This document shows, one piece after another, positions 17,213-26,198 of a DNA stretch of 64,000 bases (within the stretch, counting starts at the first letter, position 1; each line of letters opens with the position of its first letter). This stretch comes from Winogradskyella ouciana (GTDB lineage: Bacteria > Bacteroidota > Bacteroidia > Flavobacteriales > Flavobacteriaceae): positions 1 to 64,000 of the forward strand of contig NZ_WJYA01000003.1 in the NCBI RefSeq assembly GCF_009709615.1, in the 5' to 3' direction. The notes below the pieces were generated by a model. The model saw only the letters and a list, made by a program, of their open reading frames with translations, was not told the origin of the DNA and did no database searches. A program made the position numbers and the translations under genes.

Positions 17213-19649
17213 TTTTAACTTTCTGGTTAGTGATCGCGATATCTAAAACATCGCTCATATCCTTCACATAATGAAAAGTCAGCCCTTTTAAGTATTCGGG
17301 TTTAATTTCATCTATATCACGTTTGTTGTCTTCACAAAGTAGAATTTCTTTAATACGAGCACGTTTGGCCGCTAGAATTTTTTCCTTAATACCACCAACT
17401 GGTAACACTTTTCCTCTCAACGTAATCTCGCCAGTCATAGCAATGCTCTTTTTCACTTTACGTTGCGTAAATAAAGATACTAAAGAGGTTAACATTGTAA
17501 CACCTGCGCTTGGCCCATCTTTTGGAGTGGCTCCTTCTGGTACGTGAATGTGAACATTATACTTTTCGAATACTTCAGGGTTGATTTCAAATTTATCTGC
17601 ATTGGATTTAATATACTCCATGGCAATAGTGGCAGATTCCTTCATAACCTTTCCTAGGTTACCTGTGATAGAGAGATTGCCTTTTCCTTTAGATAAAATT
17701 GATTCTATAAATAAAATATCACCACCTACTCTAGTCCAAGCTAAGCCTGTGACAACACCTGCTACGTTATTGTTTTCGTATTTATCGCGTTCTAACTTCG
17801 GGCTACCAAGAATCTCAACTACATCTTCATTAGACACTTTTACGTTGTAATCCTCATCCATCGCAATGTTTTTGGCCGCATAACGTACCATTTTCGCAAT
17901 TTGCTTCTCTAAACCTCTAACACCAGACTCACGCGTGTAACCTTCAACGATTTTTTCTAATTGAGGTTTTCCGATTTTAAGGTTAGAACTATCCAAACCA
18001 TGCTCTTTCAACTGCTTTGGCAATAAGTGACGTTTGGCGATTTCAACCTTTTCTTCAATGGTATAACCCGTAACATTAATGATTTCCATACGATCTCTTA
18101 ATGCTGGTTGAATGGTATTTAAACTATTGGCTGTAGCCACAAACATTACCTTAGACAAGTCATAACCCATCTCCAAGAAGTTGTCGTAGAATTCGTTGTT
18201 TTGCTCAGGGTCTAACACTTCTAACATCGCAGACGACGGATCACCTTGATTCCCTGTTGATAATTTATCTATCTCATCCAAAACAAAAACCGGATTGGAG
18301 GTTTGTGCCTTCTTTAAACTCTGTATGATTCGCCCTGGCATTGCACCAATATAAGTCTTTCTATGCCCTCTAATTTCAGATTCGTCACGCAAACCGCCTA
18401 AAGATATTCTCACATATTCTCTACCTAAGGCTTCAGCTATAGATTTACCTAAAGATGTTTTACCAACACCTGGAGGACCATATAAACAAAGAATCGGAGA
18501 CTTCATATCATTACGCAGCTTTAACACCGCCAAATACTCAATGATACGTTTCTTTACATCATCTAATCCAAAATGGTCGCGGTCCAAGATTTTCATTGCA
18601 CGCTTTAAATCGAATTTATCTTGAGTGAATTCATTCCAAGGTAAATCCAAAAATAAATCTAGATAATTACGTTGAATAGAATACTCAGCAACCTGAGGAT
18701 TCATGCGTTGCATCTTAGATAATTCTTTATCGAAATGCGCTTTTACCTTTTTATCCCATTTCTTTTTCTTGGCGCGCGCTTTCATTTCTTCGATTTCTTC
18801 ACCAGAAGAGACTCCTCCACCCAATTCTTCTTGAATGGTTTTCATCTGCTGATGCAAGAAATATTCACGCTGTTGCTGGTTCATATCGCTCTGCACCTTG
18901 CTCTGAATATCGTTCTTAAGCTCTAGCTTTTGATATTCGAGATTCATAAATTTTAAGGTTTCAAGCGCACGCTCCTTAAGATCATTTATTACCAACAGCT
19001 TTTGTTTTTCATCAACCTTTAAGTTCATATTTGATGATACAAAGTTGACCAAGAACGAATTGCTCTCAATATTCTTTATGGCAAAACTTGCCTCAGAAGG
19101 GATGTTTGGGCTTTCCTTTATAATGTCTAATGACAAGTCCTTAATAGAATCTATTATAGCAGAAAACTCCTCATTTTGGGTTTCTGGCTTAACTTCTGGC
19201 AAATCTGAAATTGTAGCCGTCAAATAAGGCTTCTCTTGTATAACCTTTTTTATCTCAAATCGTTTTTTACCTTGTATGATAACGGTTGTGTTACCATCTG
19301 GCATTTTCAACACCTTCAAGATTCTAGCTACGGTTCCTGCTTTATATATATCATTTGCTGAAGGATTCTCAACCGCTTCATCTTTTTGAGCAACCACACC
19401 AACAACTTTTCCACCTTTATTGGCATCATTAATCAATTTGATGGATGTATCTCTACCAGCCGTAATCGGAATGACGACTCCTGGAAACAAAACCGTATTC
19501 CTAAGTGGTAAAATCGGCAAGGATTCTGGTAAAGTTTCATTATTTATTAACTCTTCATCTTCTGGTGTCATCAAAGGAATCAACTCTGAATTTTCGTCAA
19601 AATCCTGAAATGACAAACTGTCAAGTCCTAAAAATTTTTGTTTTCCCAT
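17196..19649 (-). CDS. lon: ATP-dependent Lon protease
   Basis: Lon unfolds and degrades misfolded and regulatory proteins in the cytoplasm. The protein is 817 residues from ATG 19649 (MGKQKFLG); an upstream in-frame start at 19673 adds eight unlikely residues. The N-terminal substrate domain opens at [14 protein letters not shown], the Walker [10 protein letters not shown] is at about 388-396, Walker B is [10 protein letters not shown], and the Ser-Lys dyad lies in DGPSAGVTM (about 715) and [11 protein letters not shown] (about 757). The linked exported LysM gene overlaps its 3' end. Confidence 0.96.
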   Translation of the reverse strand: MGKQKFLGLDSLSFQDFDENSELIPLMTPEDEELINNETLPESLPILPLRNTVLFPGVVIPITAGRDTSIKLINDANKGGKVVGVVAQKDEAVENPSANDIYKAGTVARILKVLKMPDGNTTVIIQGKKRFEIKKVIQEKPYLTATISDLPEVKPETQNEEFSAIIDSIKDLSLDIIKESPNIPSEASFAIKNIESNSFLVNFVSSNMNLKVDEKQKLLVINDLKERALETLKFMNLEYQKLELKNDIQSKVQSDMNQQQREYFLHQQMKTIQEELGGGVSSGEEIEEMKARAKKKKWDKKVKAHFDKELSKMQRMNPQVAEYSIQRNYLDLFLDLPWNEFTQDKFDLKRAMKILDRDHFGLDDVKKRIIEYLAVLKLRNDMKSPILCLYGPPGVGKTSLGKSIAEALGREYVRISLGGLRDESEIRGHRKTYIGAMPGRIIQSLKKAQTSNPVFVLDEIDKLSTGNQGDPSSAMLEVLDPEQNNEFYDNFLEMGYDLSKVMFVATANSLNTIQPALRDRMEIINVTGYTIEEKVEIAKRHLLPKQLKEHGLDSSNLKIGKPQLEKIVEGYTRESGVRGLEKQIAKMVRYAAKNIAMDEDYNVKVSNEDVVEILGSPKLERDKYENNNVAGVVTGLAWTRVGGDILFIESILSKGKGNLSITGNLGKVMKESATIAMEYIKSNADKFEINPEVFEKYNVHIHVPEGATPKDGPSAGVTMLTSLVSLFTQRKVKKSIAMTGEITLRGKVLPVGGIKEKILAAKRARIKEILLCEDNKRDIDEIKPEYLKGLTFHYVKDMSDVLDIAITNQKVKNAKKL

Positions 19650-19876
19650 AGTATATTTAAGCCATTCTGTCATTAAAATTTACAGACTAGCGTTTGTTTA
19701 AATGTATTAATAATTAACTTTATACTGAATATCAACAGATTAGAAGATATTCAAAGTTATTCACACTAGTATAATTTCAATTGTTATGCCATTACCTTTA
19801 TAGAAATTAAAAGTTTTTTATGCAAACTGTAACAATCTAAGTTCAACCTCATCTTTAGAATAAAGCAATTGTTTTT

Positions 19877-20428
19877 TTGACATCAACCAATCAAGATATC
19901 GAACAGTTATTATTGCTTTGTAAATCTAGTAACCAACGTGCGCAGTTGGAAATTTACAATAGATACAACAAAGCTATGTATAATACAGCCTTAAGGATTG
20001 TAAAGGATTCTTATAGGGCTGAGGACATAATGCAAGAGTCTTTTTTAACGGCATTTACAAAGTTAAATACTCTAGAGGACACCAATTTATTTGGTGCTTG
20101 GTTAAAACGTATAGTAGTGAACAATAGTATTGCACATTACAATAAGACCGCCAAGCAAAATGAAGTGCCTTTAGAAACCGTAATATACAAAGTTGAAGAT
20201 GACAACGGCATTGAAGAATGTAGCCAAAATTCGGATAAAGTAAAGCACATATTAAAGGTTATGAAAACCTTGAAACCTAACTATAGTTTAGGATTGTCTT
20301 TACACCTTATTGAAGGTTACGATTATGAAGAAATCTGTGACATAATGGATATTTCTTATGCCAGTTGCAGGACAATGATTTCTAGAGCAAAAGAAAGTTT
20401 ACGTAAAAAACTAATGCAAACAGCCTAA
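19877..20428 (+). CDS. ECF-type sigma-70 factor
   Basis: A 183-residue sigma factor with region 2 (ALRIVKDSYRAEDIMQESFLTAF) and region 4 (YDYEEICDIMDISYASCRTMISRAKESLRKKL) and no regions 1 or 3, so ECF type. No ATG exists between the upstream stop at 19856 and the conserved start of region 2; the likely start is TTG at 19877, giving MTSTNQDIEQL, which reads like the normal family N-terminus. Eleven bp later comes a one-helix membrane protein, the expected place for its anti-sigma factor. Confidence 0.9.
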   Translation: MTSTNQDIEQLLLLCKSSNQRAQLEIYNRYNKAMYNTALRIVKDSYRAEDIMQESFLTAFTKLNTLEDTNLFGAWLKRIVVNNSIAHYNKTAKQNEVPLETVIYKVEDDNGIEECSQNSDKVKHILKVMKTLKPNYSLGLSLHLIEGYDYEEICDIMDISYASCRTMISRAKESLRKKLMQTA

Positions 20429-20439
20429 ATTTTAAAGCG

Positions 20440-21003
20440 ATGCAAAAAGATACTTTAAACGATTTATTTGATAACCTTAAAGGAGAGTTTGATATAAACG
20501 AACCTAACAAAGGGCATGAAAACCGGTTTTTAGATAAATTAACAGCCAGTGATTCAGCTTCTGTTGATTCTGAAATGACATCTCGCTTTAATTGGAAACC
20601 GTTTTTAGCCATTGCAGCTTCTTTGGTCATTTGCTTCAGTGTGTTTGCAACATTACAAAGCGAACCCGAAGCTATGGATTTGGCAAGCGTGTCACCAGAA
20701 ATGTCTGAAGCCCAAGATTTCTTCACTGCTACAATTCAAACTGAATTAAAAAAGCTGAACAACGAACGTTCACCTTTAACCGAAAAAGTGATCACAGATG
20801 CTCTAAACAGAATTGAACTTTTAGAAAAAGAGTATCAAAATTTAAAAACTGATTTAAATGAAAGTAATAATGACCAACGTGTTATCTACGCTATGATCAG
20901 CAACTTTCAGAATAGGATTGATATTTTAAATACAGTCTTAGAACAAATTGAAACTATTAAAGAATTAAAAACCAACAACGATGAACCAAAAAATACAATT
21001 TAG
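20440..21003 (+). CDS. Putative anti-sigma factor, single-pass membrane protein
   Basis: The 187-residue protein has an acidic cytoplasmic N-terminus (about 1-50), one membrane helix at about 52-68 (PFLAIAASLVICFSVFATL), and an outer part of about 120 residues predicted as coiled coil (NRIELLEKEYQNLKTDLNES). This topology and its place right after an ECF sigma gene suggest an anti-sigma factor, but I see no canonical zinc anti-sigma motif (HxxxCxxC). It overlaps the next gene by 23 bp, which points to coupled translation. Confidence 0.7.
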   Translation: MQKDTLNDLFDNLKGEFDINEPNKGHENRFLDKLTASDSASVDSEMTSRFNWKPFLAIAASLVICFSVFATLQSEPEAMDLASVSPEMSEAQDFFTATIQTELKKLNNERSPLTEKVITDALNRIELLEKEYQNLKTDLNESNNDQRVIYAMISNFQNRIDILNTVLEQIETIKELKTNNDEPKNTI

Positions 21004-22069
21004 ATTAGCATTATTATTCTTGTTAATGCCTTTTATAGCATTGGCAAACACAGGAAAAGATGCTACGAAGACAGAAAAAGAACGCAACATTAAAAAATCA
21101 TTTAATGTGTCCCCTAACGCTACACTCAAAGTGAAAAACAGCTATGGCAACTTGGATATTGTAACATGGAATGAAAATAGAATTGATTTTGATATTACCA
21201 TTAAAGTATCTGGTAATGATGCTGAAAAAGTACAAGAACGTTTAGATGGTATAGACGTAGAATTTTCTGCAAGTAACGATTTGGTTTCTGCCATTACCAA
21301 TATTGAAAAGAAGGAAAAAAGCTGGTGGAACTGGGGCAAAAAGATGAACCTTAAGTTAGAAATCAACTACGTTATTAAAATGCCAATATCTGGCAACGTG
21401 GATTTAAACAATGACTATGGAGCCATTAACCTAGATAAGCTAGAAGGAAGAGCAAAAATCAATTGTGATTATGGTAAAATCACTACCAAAGAACTCATGG
21501 CAGACAATAATGAACTTAGGTTTGATTATACCAACAACTGTTATTTTGAGTATATCAAAAGTGCTAAAATTAATGCAGACTATAGTGGCTATACCATTGC
21601 AAAAGCAGAAAATTTAGACATATATGCCGATTATTCAAAGTCGATAGTAGAAGTTGTGGAAAATGTAAAATACAACTGCGACTATGGTGCTTTAAAGATC
21701 GAAAATGTCAACAATGTTGAAGGAAATGGTGATTATTTGGGCTTGCGTTTAGGAAATGTTTTTAAGAATATAGATGTAAAATCTAACTATGGATCCTTAA
21801 AAATTGACCGTATGACTTCAAAAGCAAAAAACATAAATATTGATTCTGAATTTACAGGTATTACCATTGGGTATGACGCTGGCTACAATTTCAATTTTGA
21901 TATAGATTTAGATTATTGCTCACTAAGAGATTCTGATGGTTTTAATTTCACACTAAAGGAAGCTAATCATTCTGAAAAGAAATATAAAGGCTACTACGGT
22001 TCTAAAAACTCTGGTAATATGGTAAATATTAAATCAGAATACGGAAGCGTTAGTTTTACGAAAAACTAA
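20981..22069 (+). CDS. Exported DUF4097-type beta-repeat protein
   Basis: A 362-residue protein with a signal peptide (ends FIALA) and repeated strands built on a D/N-Y-G motif: SYGNLDI, DYGAINL, DYGKITT, DYSGYTI, DYGALKI, NYGSLKI. This is the pattern of DUF4097 right-handed beta-helix proteins. It should lie in the periplasm or on the outer membrane. It is encoded within the sigma/anti-sigma operon, so it is either a target or a sensor of that system. Biochemical role unknown. Confidence 0.82.
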   Translation: MNQKIQFRLALLFLLMPFIALANTGKDATKTEKERNIKKSFNVSPNATLKVKNSYGNLDIVTWNENRIDFDITIKVSGNDAEKVQERLDGIDVEFSASNDLVSAITNIEKKEKSWWNWGKKMNLKLEINYVIKMPISGNVDLNNDYGAINLDKLEGRAKINCDYGKITTKELMADNNELRFDYTNNCYFEYIKSAKINADYSGYTIAKAENLDIYADYSKSIVEVVENVKYNCDYGALKIENVNNVEGNGDYLGLRLGNVFKNIDVKSNYGSLKIDRMTSKAKNINIDSEFTGITIGYDAGYNFNFDIDLDYCSLRDSDGFNFTLKEANHSEKKYKGYYGSKNSGNMVNIKSEYGSVSFTKN

Positions 22070-22112
22070 ATCACGGCATCGAAATACATAACCAACATAA
22101 AAAAACGAACAA

Positions 22113-22838
22113 ATGAAAGCATTACAATCAATCACAGTATTAGTATTCTTACTATGTGTATCAACATCTTGTGCACAGTGGGATAAATGGGAAAAAGTTA
22201 AAGGTGATGGCAACATCACTACAATAACAAGAACTACAGGACCTTACGATGGCTTAAAAGCTGCAGGGCCAATGGATTTTAAATTAGTTGAAGGTAAAGA
22301 AGGTTCTATTACCATTAAGGGAGATGCCAACCTTATGGATTACATCGTAACCGAAGTTAAAGACGGGAATCTTGTGGTTAAAGTAAAAAAAGGCACTAAT
22401 ATAAAACCAACAGAAACTATTGTAGTCACCGTACCTTATGAGTCTATAAATTCTGTTTCGCTTGCCGGATCTGGTGATATAGAAAACTCAGGAACAATTA
22501 ATACAGATGAGTTTGAAGTGTCATTGGCAGGCTCTGGTGATATTAACTTAAACATCAGTTCTAACACTGTAGAAAGCAGTATTGCTGGCTCTGGTGATAT
22601 TGAATTGAGCGGCTCAACAAAGGATTTAAGTACTAAAATTGCCGGTTCTGGTGATTTTAATGGTAAAAACTTAAAAAGCATGAACGTTACAGCCAAAATC
22701 GCTGGCTCAGGAAACGTCAATGTGGTTTGTAATGGCAAACTAAAAGCAAGAGTTTCTGGATCTGGTAATGTAAACTATTCTGGCACACCAACAAGCAAGG
22801 ATACTAAGGTTACTGGCTCAGGCAAAGTGAGAAATTAA
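22113..22838 (+). CDS. Head-GIN-domain (DUF2807) lipoprotein
   Basis: The 241-residue protein has an SpII-like signal (CVSTSC) and then a DUF2807/head-GIN beta-helix with seven copies of a glycine turn (AGSGDIE, AGSGDIN, AGSGDFN, AGSGNVN, SGSGNVN, TGSGKVR) spaced by about 20 residues. Such proteins are predicted surface adhesin-like modules. It follows the DUF4097 gene by 43 bp and ends the operon at a terminator (22868-22894). Confidence 0.85.
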   Translation: MKALQSITVLVFLLCVSTSCAQWDKWEKVKGDGNITTITRTTGPYDGLKAAGPMDFKLVEGKEGSITIKGDANLMDYIVTEVKDGNLVVKVKKGTNIKPTETIVVTVPYESINSVSLAGSGDIENSGTINTDEFEVSLAGSGDINLNISSNTVESSIAGSGDIELSGSTKDLSTKIAGSGDFNGKNLKSMNVTAKIAGSGNVNVVCNGKLKARVSGSGNVNYSGTPTSKDTKVTGSGKVRN

Positions 22839-22867
22839 TAGCAAATCAATCAACCAAAAAATGAATG

Positions 22868-22894
22868 AGGACTGGCTTTGCTGGTCCTTTTTTT
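22868..22894 (+). terminator. Terminator of the sigma/DUF4097/GIN operon
   Basis: AGGACTGGC pairs with GCTGGTCCT (two G-U pairs, TTT loop), then a T run to 22894. Confidence 0.82.
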
Positions 22895-22976
22895 ATTAAG
22901 CCTAAACTAATTTTAAAGAAAAACTATCAGAAGCTGATTTTCCTAATTAGACCTTAACCATTAACCCTACAATTTA

Positions 22977-23891
22977 TTAGTATTTTTCATAGACATAAGT
23001 AACAGGTTCTACAATGGTTGATGTACCATCTACTGTACTAGTGGCTGTAAACCCATCATTTACTACAACAAATAAGCTATCAGCATTTCTAAAATGGTTT
23101 ATCGTAGTACCATCAGAGAAAGTAATGGCCACCGTATTACCGTTTTGTGTCCAGGTAAAAGATATAGTTTCACTTATGTTAGTACAGTCTACATAGAAGT
23201 CTTCACCTTCGGGACCTGTAGGTGTGTAGGTTATTTCAGCTATAGATCTATAGAAAAACAAACCTGTTCCATCACCATTAAAAGTAATGGTTTCGTTATC
23301 ATAACAGTCAATTTCCTCTAAATAGTCAAAGGTGACTTCTCCATCGTTATCAATATCAATACCTTGGTCATTTAGCCATGAAATCAGCCTCCAATTACCA
23401 ACAAGATCTAGAAAAACAGGTGCGCAATCACCAATATCATCAATAATAGCTTGTAAAGTACCATCATCTCCACAGACTTCAATTTGATACTCCAATGCAT
23501 CCACGTAGGCATTACACAAATCTTCAAGGGTATCATCAGTGGCATTTTCATAGTCTTCTTGGGCTATTTCAGTTGCAGTTATAGCTTCTTCACATAGATC
23601 TTCATCCAATACGCAGGTTCCTAGCGCGTCAACTAGCGTTTGTAAACTACTATCTTCATCACCACAAAATTCTATTTGATCCTCTAAAGCACCTCTATAA
23701 ACTTGGCATAAAACGCTGTAATTATTTTCAGTGGCAGAAGAAAAATTTACGGCAGCATCTGCAGTAGCCTGCATGGCCAAAAGGCAAGAATTGTCTTCTA
23801 TTATAATCTCTCCCTCGTAAGGTTCGTTATGACAACCCACAAGGAACAGGATTACAATACAAAGATATTGTAAACTTATTTTCTTTAACAT
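22977..23891 (-). CDS. Lipoprotein with tandem four-Cys repeats and a lipocalin-like domain
   Basis: The 304-residue protein has an SpII signal (lipobox LVGC, Cys20). Two tandem units of about 60 residues follow at about 36-95 and 98-155. Each is acidic, predicted helical and has four Cys in the same order (SC/LC, SVLC or EDLC, EFCGD or EVCGD, then GTC or GDC), suggesting two disulfides per unit. From about 160 a lipocalin-like beta domain begins (LVGNWRLISW) and ends VTYVYEKY. The repeat is not one I can name. It is monocistronic. Confidence 0.8.
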   Translation of the reverse strand: MLKKISLQYLCIVILFLVGCHNEPYEGEIIIEDNSCLLAMQATADAAVNFSSATENNYSVLCQVYRGALEDQIEFCGDEDSSLQTLVDALGTCVLDEDLCEEAITATEIAQEDYENATDDTLEDLCNAYVDALEYQIEVCGDDGTLQAIIDDIGDCAPVFLDLVGNWRLISWLNDQGIDIDNDGEVTFDYLEEIDCYDNETITFNGDGTGLFFYRSIAEITYTPTGPEGEDFYVDCTNISETISFTWTQNGNTVAITFSDGTTINHFRNADSLFVVVNDGFTATSTVDGTSTIVEPVTYVYEKY

Positions 23892-23909
23892 AGCATCTAA
23901 AGTTAAGCA

Positions 23910-25217
23910 TTAATTTTGAATCTCCGCTTTAGGTACTCTAAAGAGCATGATAATTCCCAATAAAAAGAACACAAATAAAAACAGAATGGAATTACGCATG
24001 CTTCCGGTTATCTGGTCAATAAAGCCATAGATTAGCATCCCTATGACTATGCCTATTTTTTCAGCTACATCAAAAAAACTAAAGTAAGATGTGGTGTCTT
24101 CAGTTTCAGGTAAAAACTTAGAATATGTTGACCTTGCCAATGATTGAATTCCACCCATTACTAATCCAACCAATGAAGCAGCTATGTAAAACTCAAGTGG
24201 AGTTTCCATAAAGTAGGCATAAAAGCAAAGTGACATCCAAATAAAGTTAACTGCAATTAGAGTTTGTATGTTTCCAAATTTTGCCGAAGCTCTTGATGTT
24301 AATATGGCTCCTAATATCGCAACGAGCTGTATTACCAAAATACTTACTATTAAGCCAGTTGTCTTAGCCTCGTCACTTCCCCATGCAATTTCTTCTTCAC
24401 CAAAATATACAGCTACTAACATTATAGTTTGTACTGCCATACTGAATACAAAAAAAGCATATAAGTAACGTTTTAATCTTAAGTTCTGTTTCAGTTGATT
24501 CCAAACTCCCTTTAATTCTTTAAAACCGTTGAAAATAACTGATTTGGTAACTCTATGGCCCGAAGAGGTTCCTTTTGGAAGAATGTAAAATGTGTATTGA
24601 CTAAACAATGCCCACCATACACCAACTGTTATAAAGGAATAACGCATCATCTGCATTTTATCTTCGCCAGTGTCTTGAGTCATAACCATAGCCAAATTAA
24701 CAACTAACAATAAAACACTCCCTATGTATCCCATACTAAAGCCCTTGGCACTTATACTGTCTTGTTGTTCTTCGTAGGCAATATCTGGTAAATACGAGTT
24801 GTAATACACTAAACTTCCCCAATAACCTATAAGTCCCATGAAGTAAAACAATAAGCTCAAATGAATTCTATCTGGCTCTATGCTAAACCAATATAAACCG
24901 ATACACCCAGCTGAACCTACATAACAGAAAAATTTCATAAAATTCTTCTTGTTACCAACATAATCTGCAATACCTGATAATATAGGAGATATAATCGCTA
25001 CAACTAAGAAGGTGAAGGCCGTAACAAAAGTAATAAGGGCAGTACTCTTAAATTCGTATCCAAAAGCAGTAACTTTTTTTACTTCTGAAATAAATAGCGC
25101 TGAATAAAAAATCGGAAATATAGATGATGCTATTGTAAGCGTATAAACAGAATTTGCCCAATCGTAAAATGCCCATGCATTTAGAAGTTTTTTACTTCCT
25201 TTTTTAAGTTCTCCCAT
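23910..25217 (-). CDS. MFS permease, UMF1/Atg22-like
   Basis: A 435-residue protein with about 12 membrane segments and the UMF1-family N-terminus (LLNAWAFYDWANSVYTL). Other typical blocks are SPILSGIADYVGNKKNFM between helices 2 and 3 and GGIQSLARSTYSKFLPE in the second half. Substrates of this family are mostly unassigned in bacteria (Atg22 exports vacuolar amino acids in yeast). It lies between a terminator upstream (25230-25257) and the four-Cys lipoprotein, 18 bp after whose start its stop would fall on the same strand. Confidence 0.85.
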   Translation of the reverse strand: MGELKKGSKKLLNAWAFYDWANSVYTLTIASSIFPIFYSALFISEVKKVTAFGYEFKSTALITFVTAFTFLVVAIISPILSGIADYVGNKKNFMKFFCYVGSAGCIGLYWFSIEPDRIHLSLLFYFMGLIGYWGSLVYYNSYLPDIAYEEQQDSISAKGFSMGYIGSVLLLVVNLAMVMTQDTGEDKMQMMRYSFITVGVWWALFSQYTFYILPKGTSSGHRVTKSVIFNGFKELKGVWNQLKQNLRLKRYLYAFFVFSMAVQTIMLVAVYFGEEEIAWGSDEAKTTGLIVSILVIQLVAILGAILTSRASAKFGNIQTLIAVNFIWMSLCFYAYFMETPLEFYIAASLVGLVMGGIQSLARSTYSKFLPETEDTTSYFSFFDVAEKIGIVIGMLIYGFIDQITGSMRNSILFLFVFFLLGIIMLFRVPKAEIQN

Positions 25218-25229
25218 AGATAGTTTAAT

Positions 25230-25257
25230 AAAAAAAGCCGCTCTTATTGAGCAGCTT
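25230..25257 (-). terminator. Terminator of the M48 protease gene
   Basis: On the minus strand GCTGCTC pairs with GAGCGGC (one G-U pair that works only in this orientation), followed by seven T. It separates the M48 gene from the permease gene. Confidence 0.82.
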
Positions 25258-25287
25258 CTAAAGTAGTTAAATTATATTAACTTAATA

Positions 25288-26118
25288 TTAATTTATAGGT
25301 CTAAAATTTGTGACACCATATTTTTTTGCCTCAGCTTTTGCATTAGGAACTAATTCATTTAGTGTATTAATACGGGTGTCTGGATGTGGATGTGTACTTA
25401 AGAATTCTGGTGGAGACTGACCTCCACTATTTGCTTTCATACGTTTCCATAACTCTGGCGCTTCTTCAGGATTATAACCTGCAATTGCCATAAGAATTAG
25501 GCCAATTTTGTCTGCTTCTGTTTCGTGACTTCTACTAAAGGGCAATGCAAACCCAACTGTTGTTCCTATGCCGTATGCTTGCATCCACATTTGTTGTTTT
25601 TCTGGGCTTTCGTTACCTGCTGCGACAGCTACAGCAATTCCTCCAGCTTGTTGCAGTATACCTGTACTCATTCGCTGTTGACCATGATTAGCTAGAGCAT
25701 GAGCAACCTCGTGACCCATAATGGCTGCAACTCCAGTTTCATTTTGAGCTATAGGTAATATTCCTGTATAAAATGCAATCTTTCCACCTGGCATACACCA
25801 AGCATTTACCTGCTCAGAATCAATAAGCTTATATTCCCATTTATAATCATCTAAATAGCCTTGATATCCATTTGCATTCAACCATCGTTCTGATGCTACA
25901 GCAATACGCTGACCTACTCTATTTATCATTTCTGCGTCCTTGGTGCCAGTTACCACTTTACTTTCACTAAGAACCTGGTTATATTGTGAAAAAGAAGAAG
26001 GGAACAATTGCTCATTGGAGACCAGTGCTATAGTTTTTTTACCAGTAAAGGGGTTCGTTTTACAAGCGACAACTACTAATGTAATTACTAAAGTTAATAT
26101 GGCTTTTTTCAAATTCAT
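25288..26118 (-). CDS. M48-family metalloprotease lipoprotein
   Basis: The 276-residue protein has an SpII signal with Cys19 (VVVACK), then a peptidase M48 domain. The zinc motif HEVAH is at 136-140, and a third ligand Glu lies in SHETEADKIG (about 198-206). The C-terminus has the STHPHPDTRI block seen in BepA/LoiP-type periplasmic proteases, which maintain the outer membrane. It is therefore a likely periplasm-facing quality-control protease; that role is by family only. Confidence 0.9.
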   Translation of the reverse strand: MNLKKAILTLVITLVVVACKTNPFTGKKTIALVSNEQLFPSSFSQYNQVLSESKVVTGTKDAEMINRVGQRIAVASERWLNANGYQGYLDDYKWEYKLIDSEQVNAWCMPGGKIAFYTGILPIAQNETGVAAIMGHEVAHALANHGQQRMSTGILQQAGGIAVAVAAGNESPEKQQMWMQAYGIGTTVGFALPFSRSHETEADKIGLILMAIAGYNPEEAPELWKRMKANSGGQSPPEFLSTHPHPDTRINTLNELVPNAKAEAKKYGVTNFRPIN

Positions 26119-26198
26119 AGCTAATGGTTTTAAATAGAGTTACTAAAATACAAAAAACAGTTCGTTTATATTTTGACGCTAAAATAAACTATAGGTCA

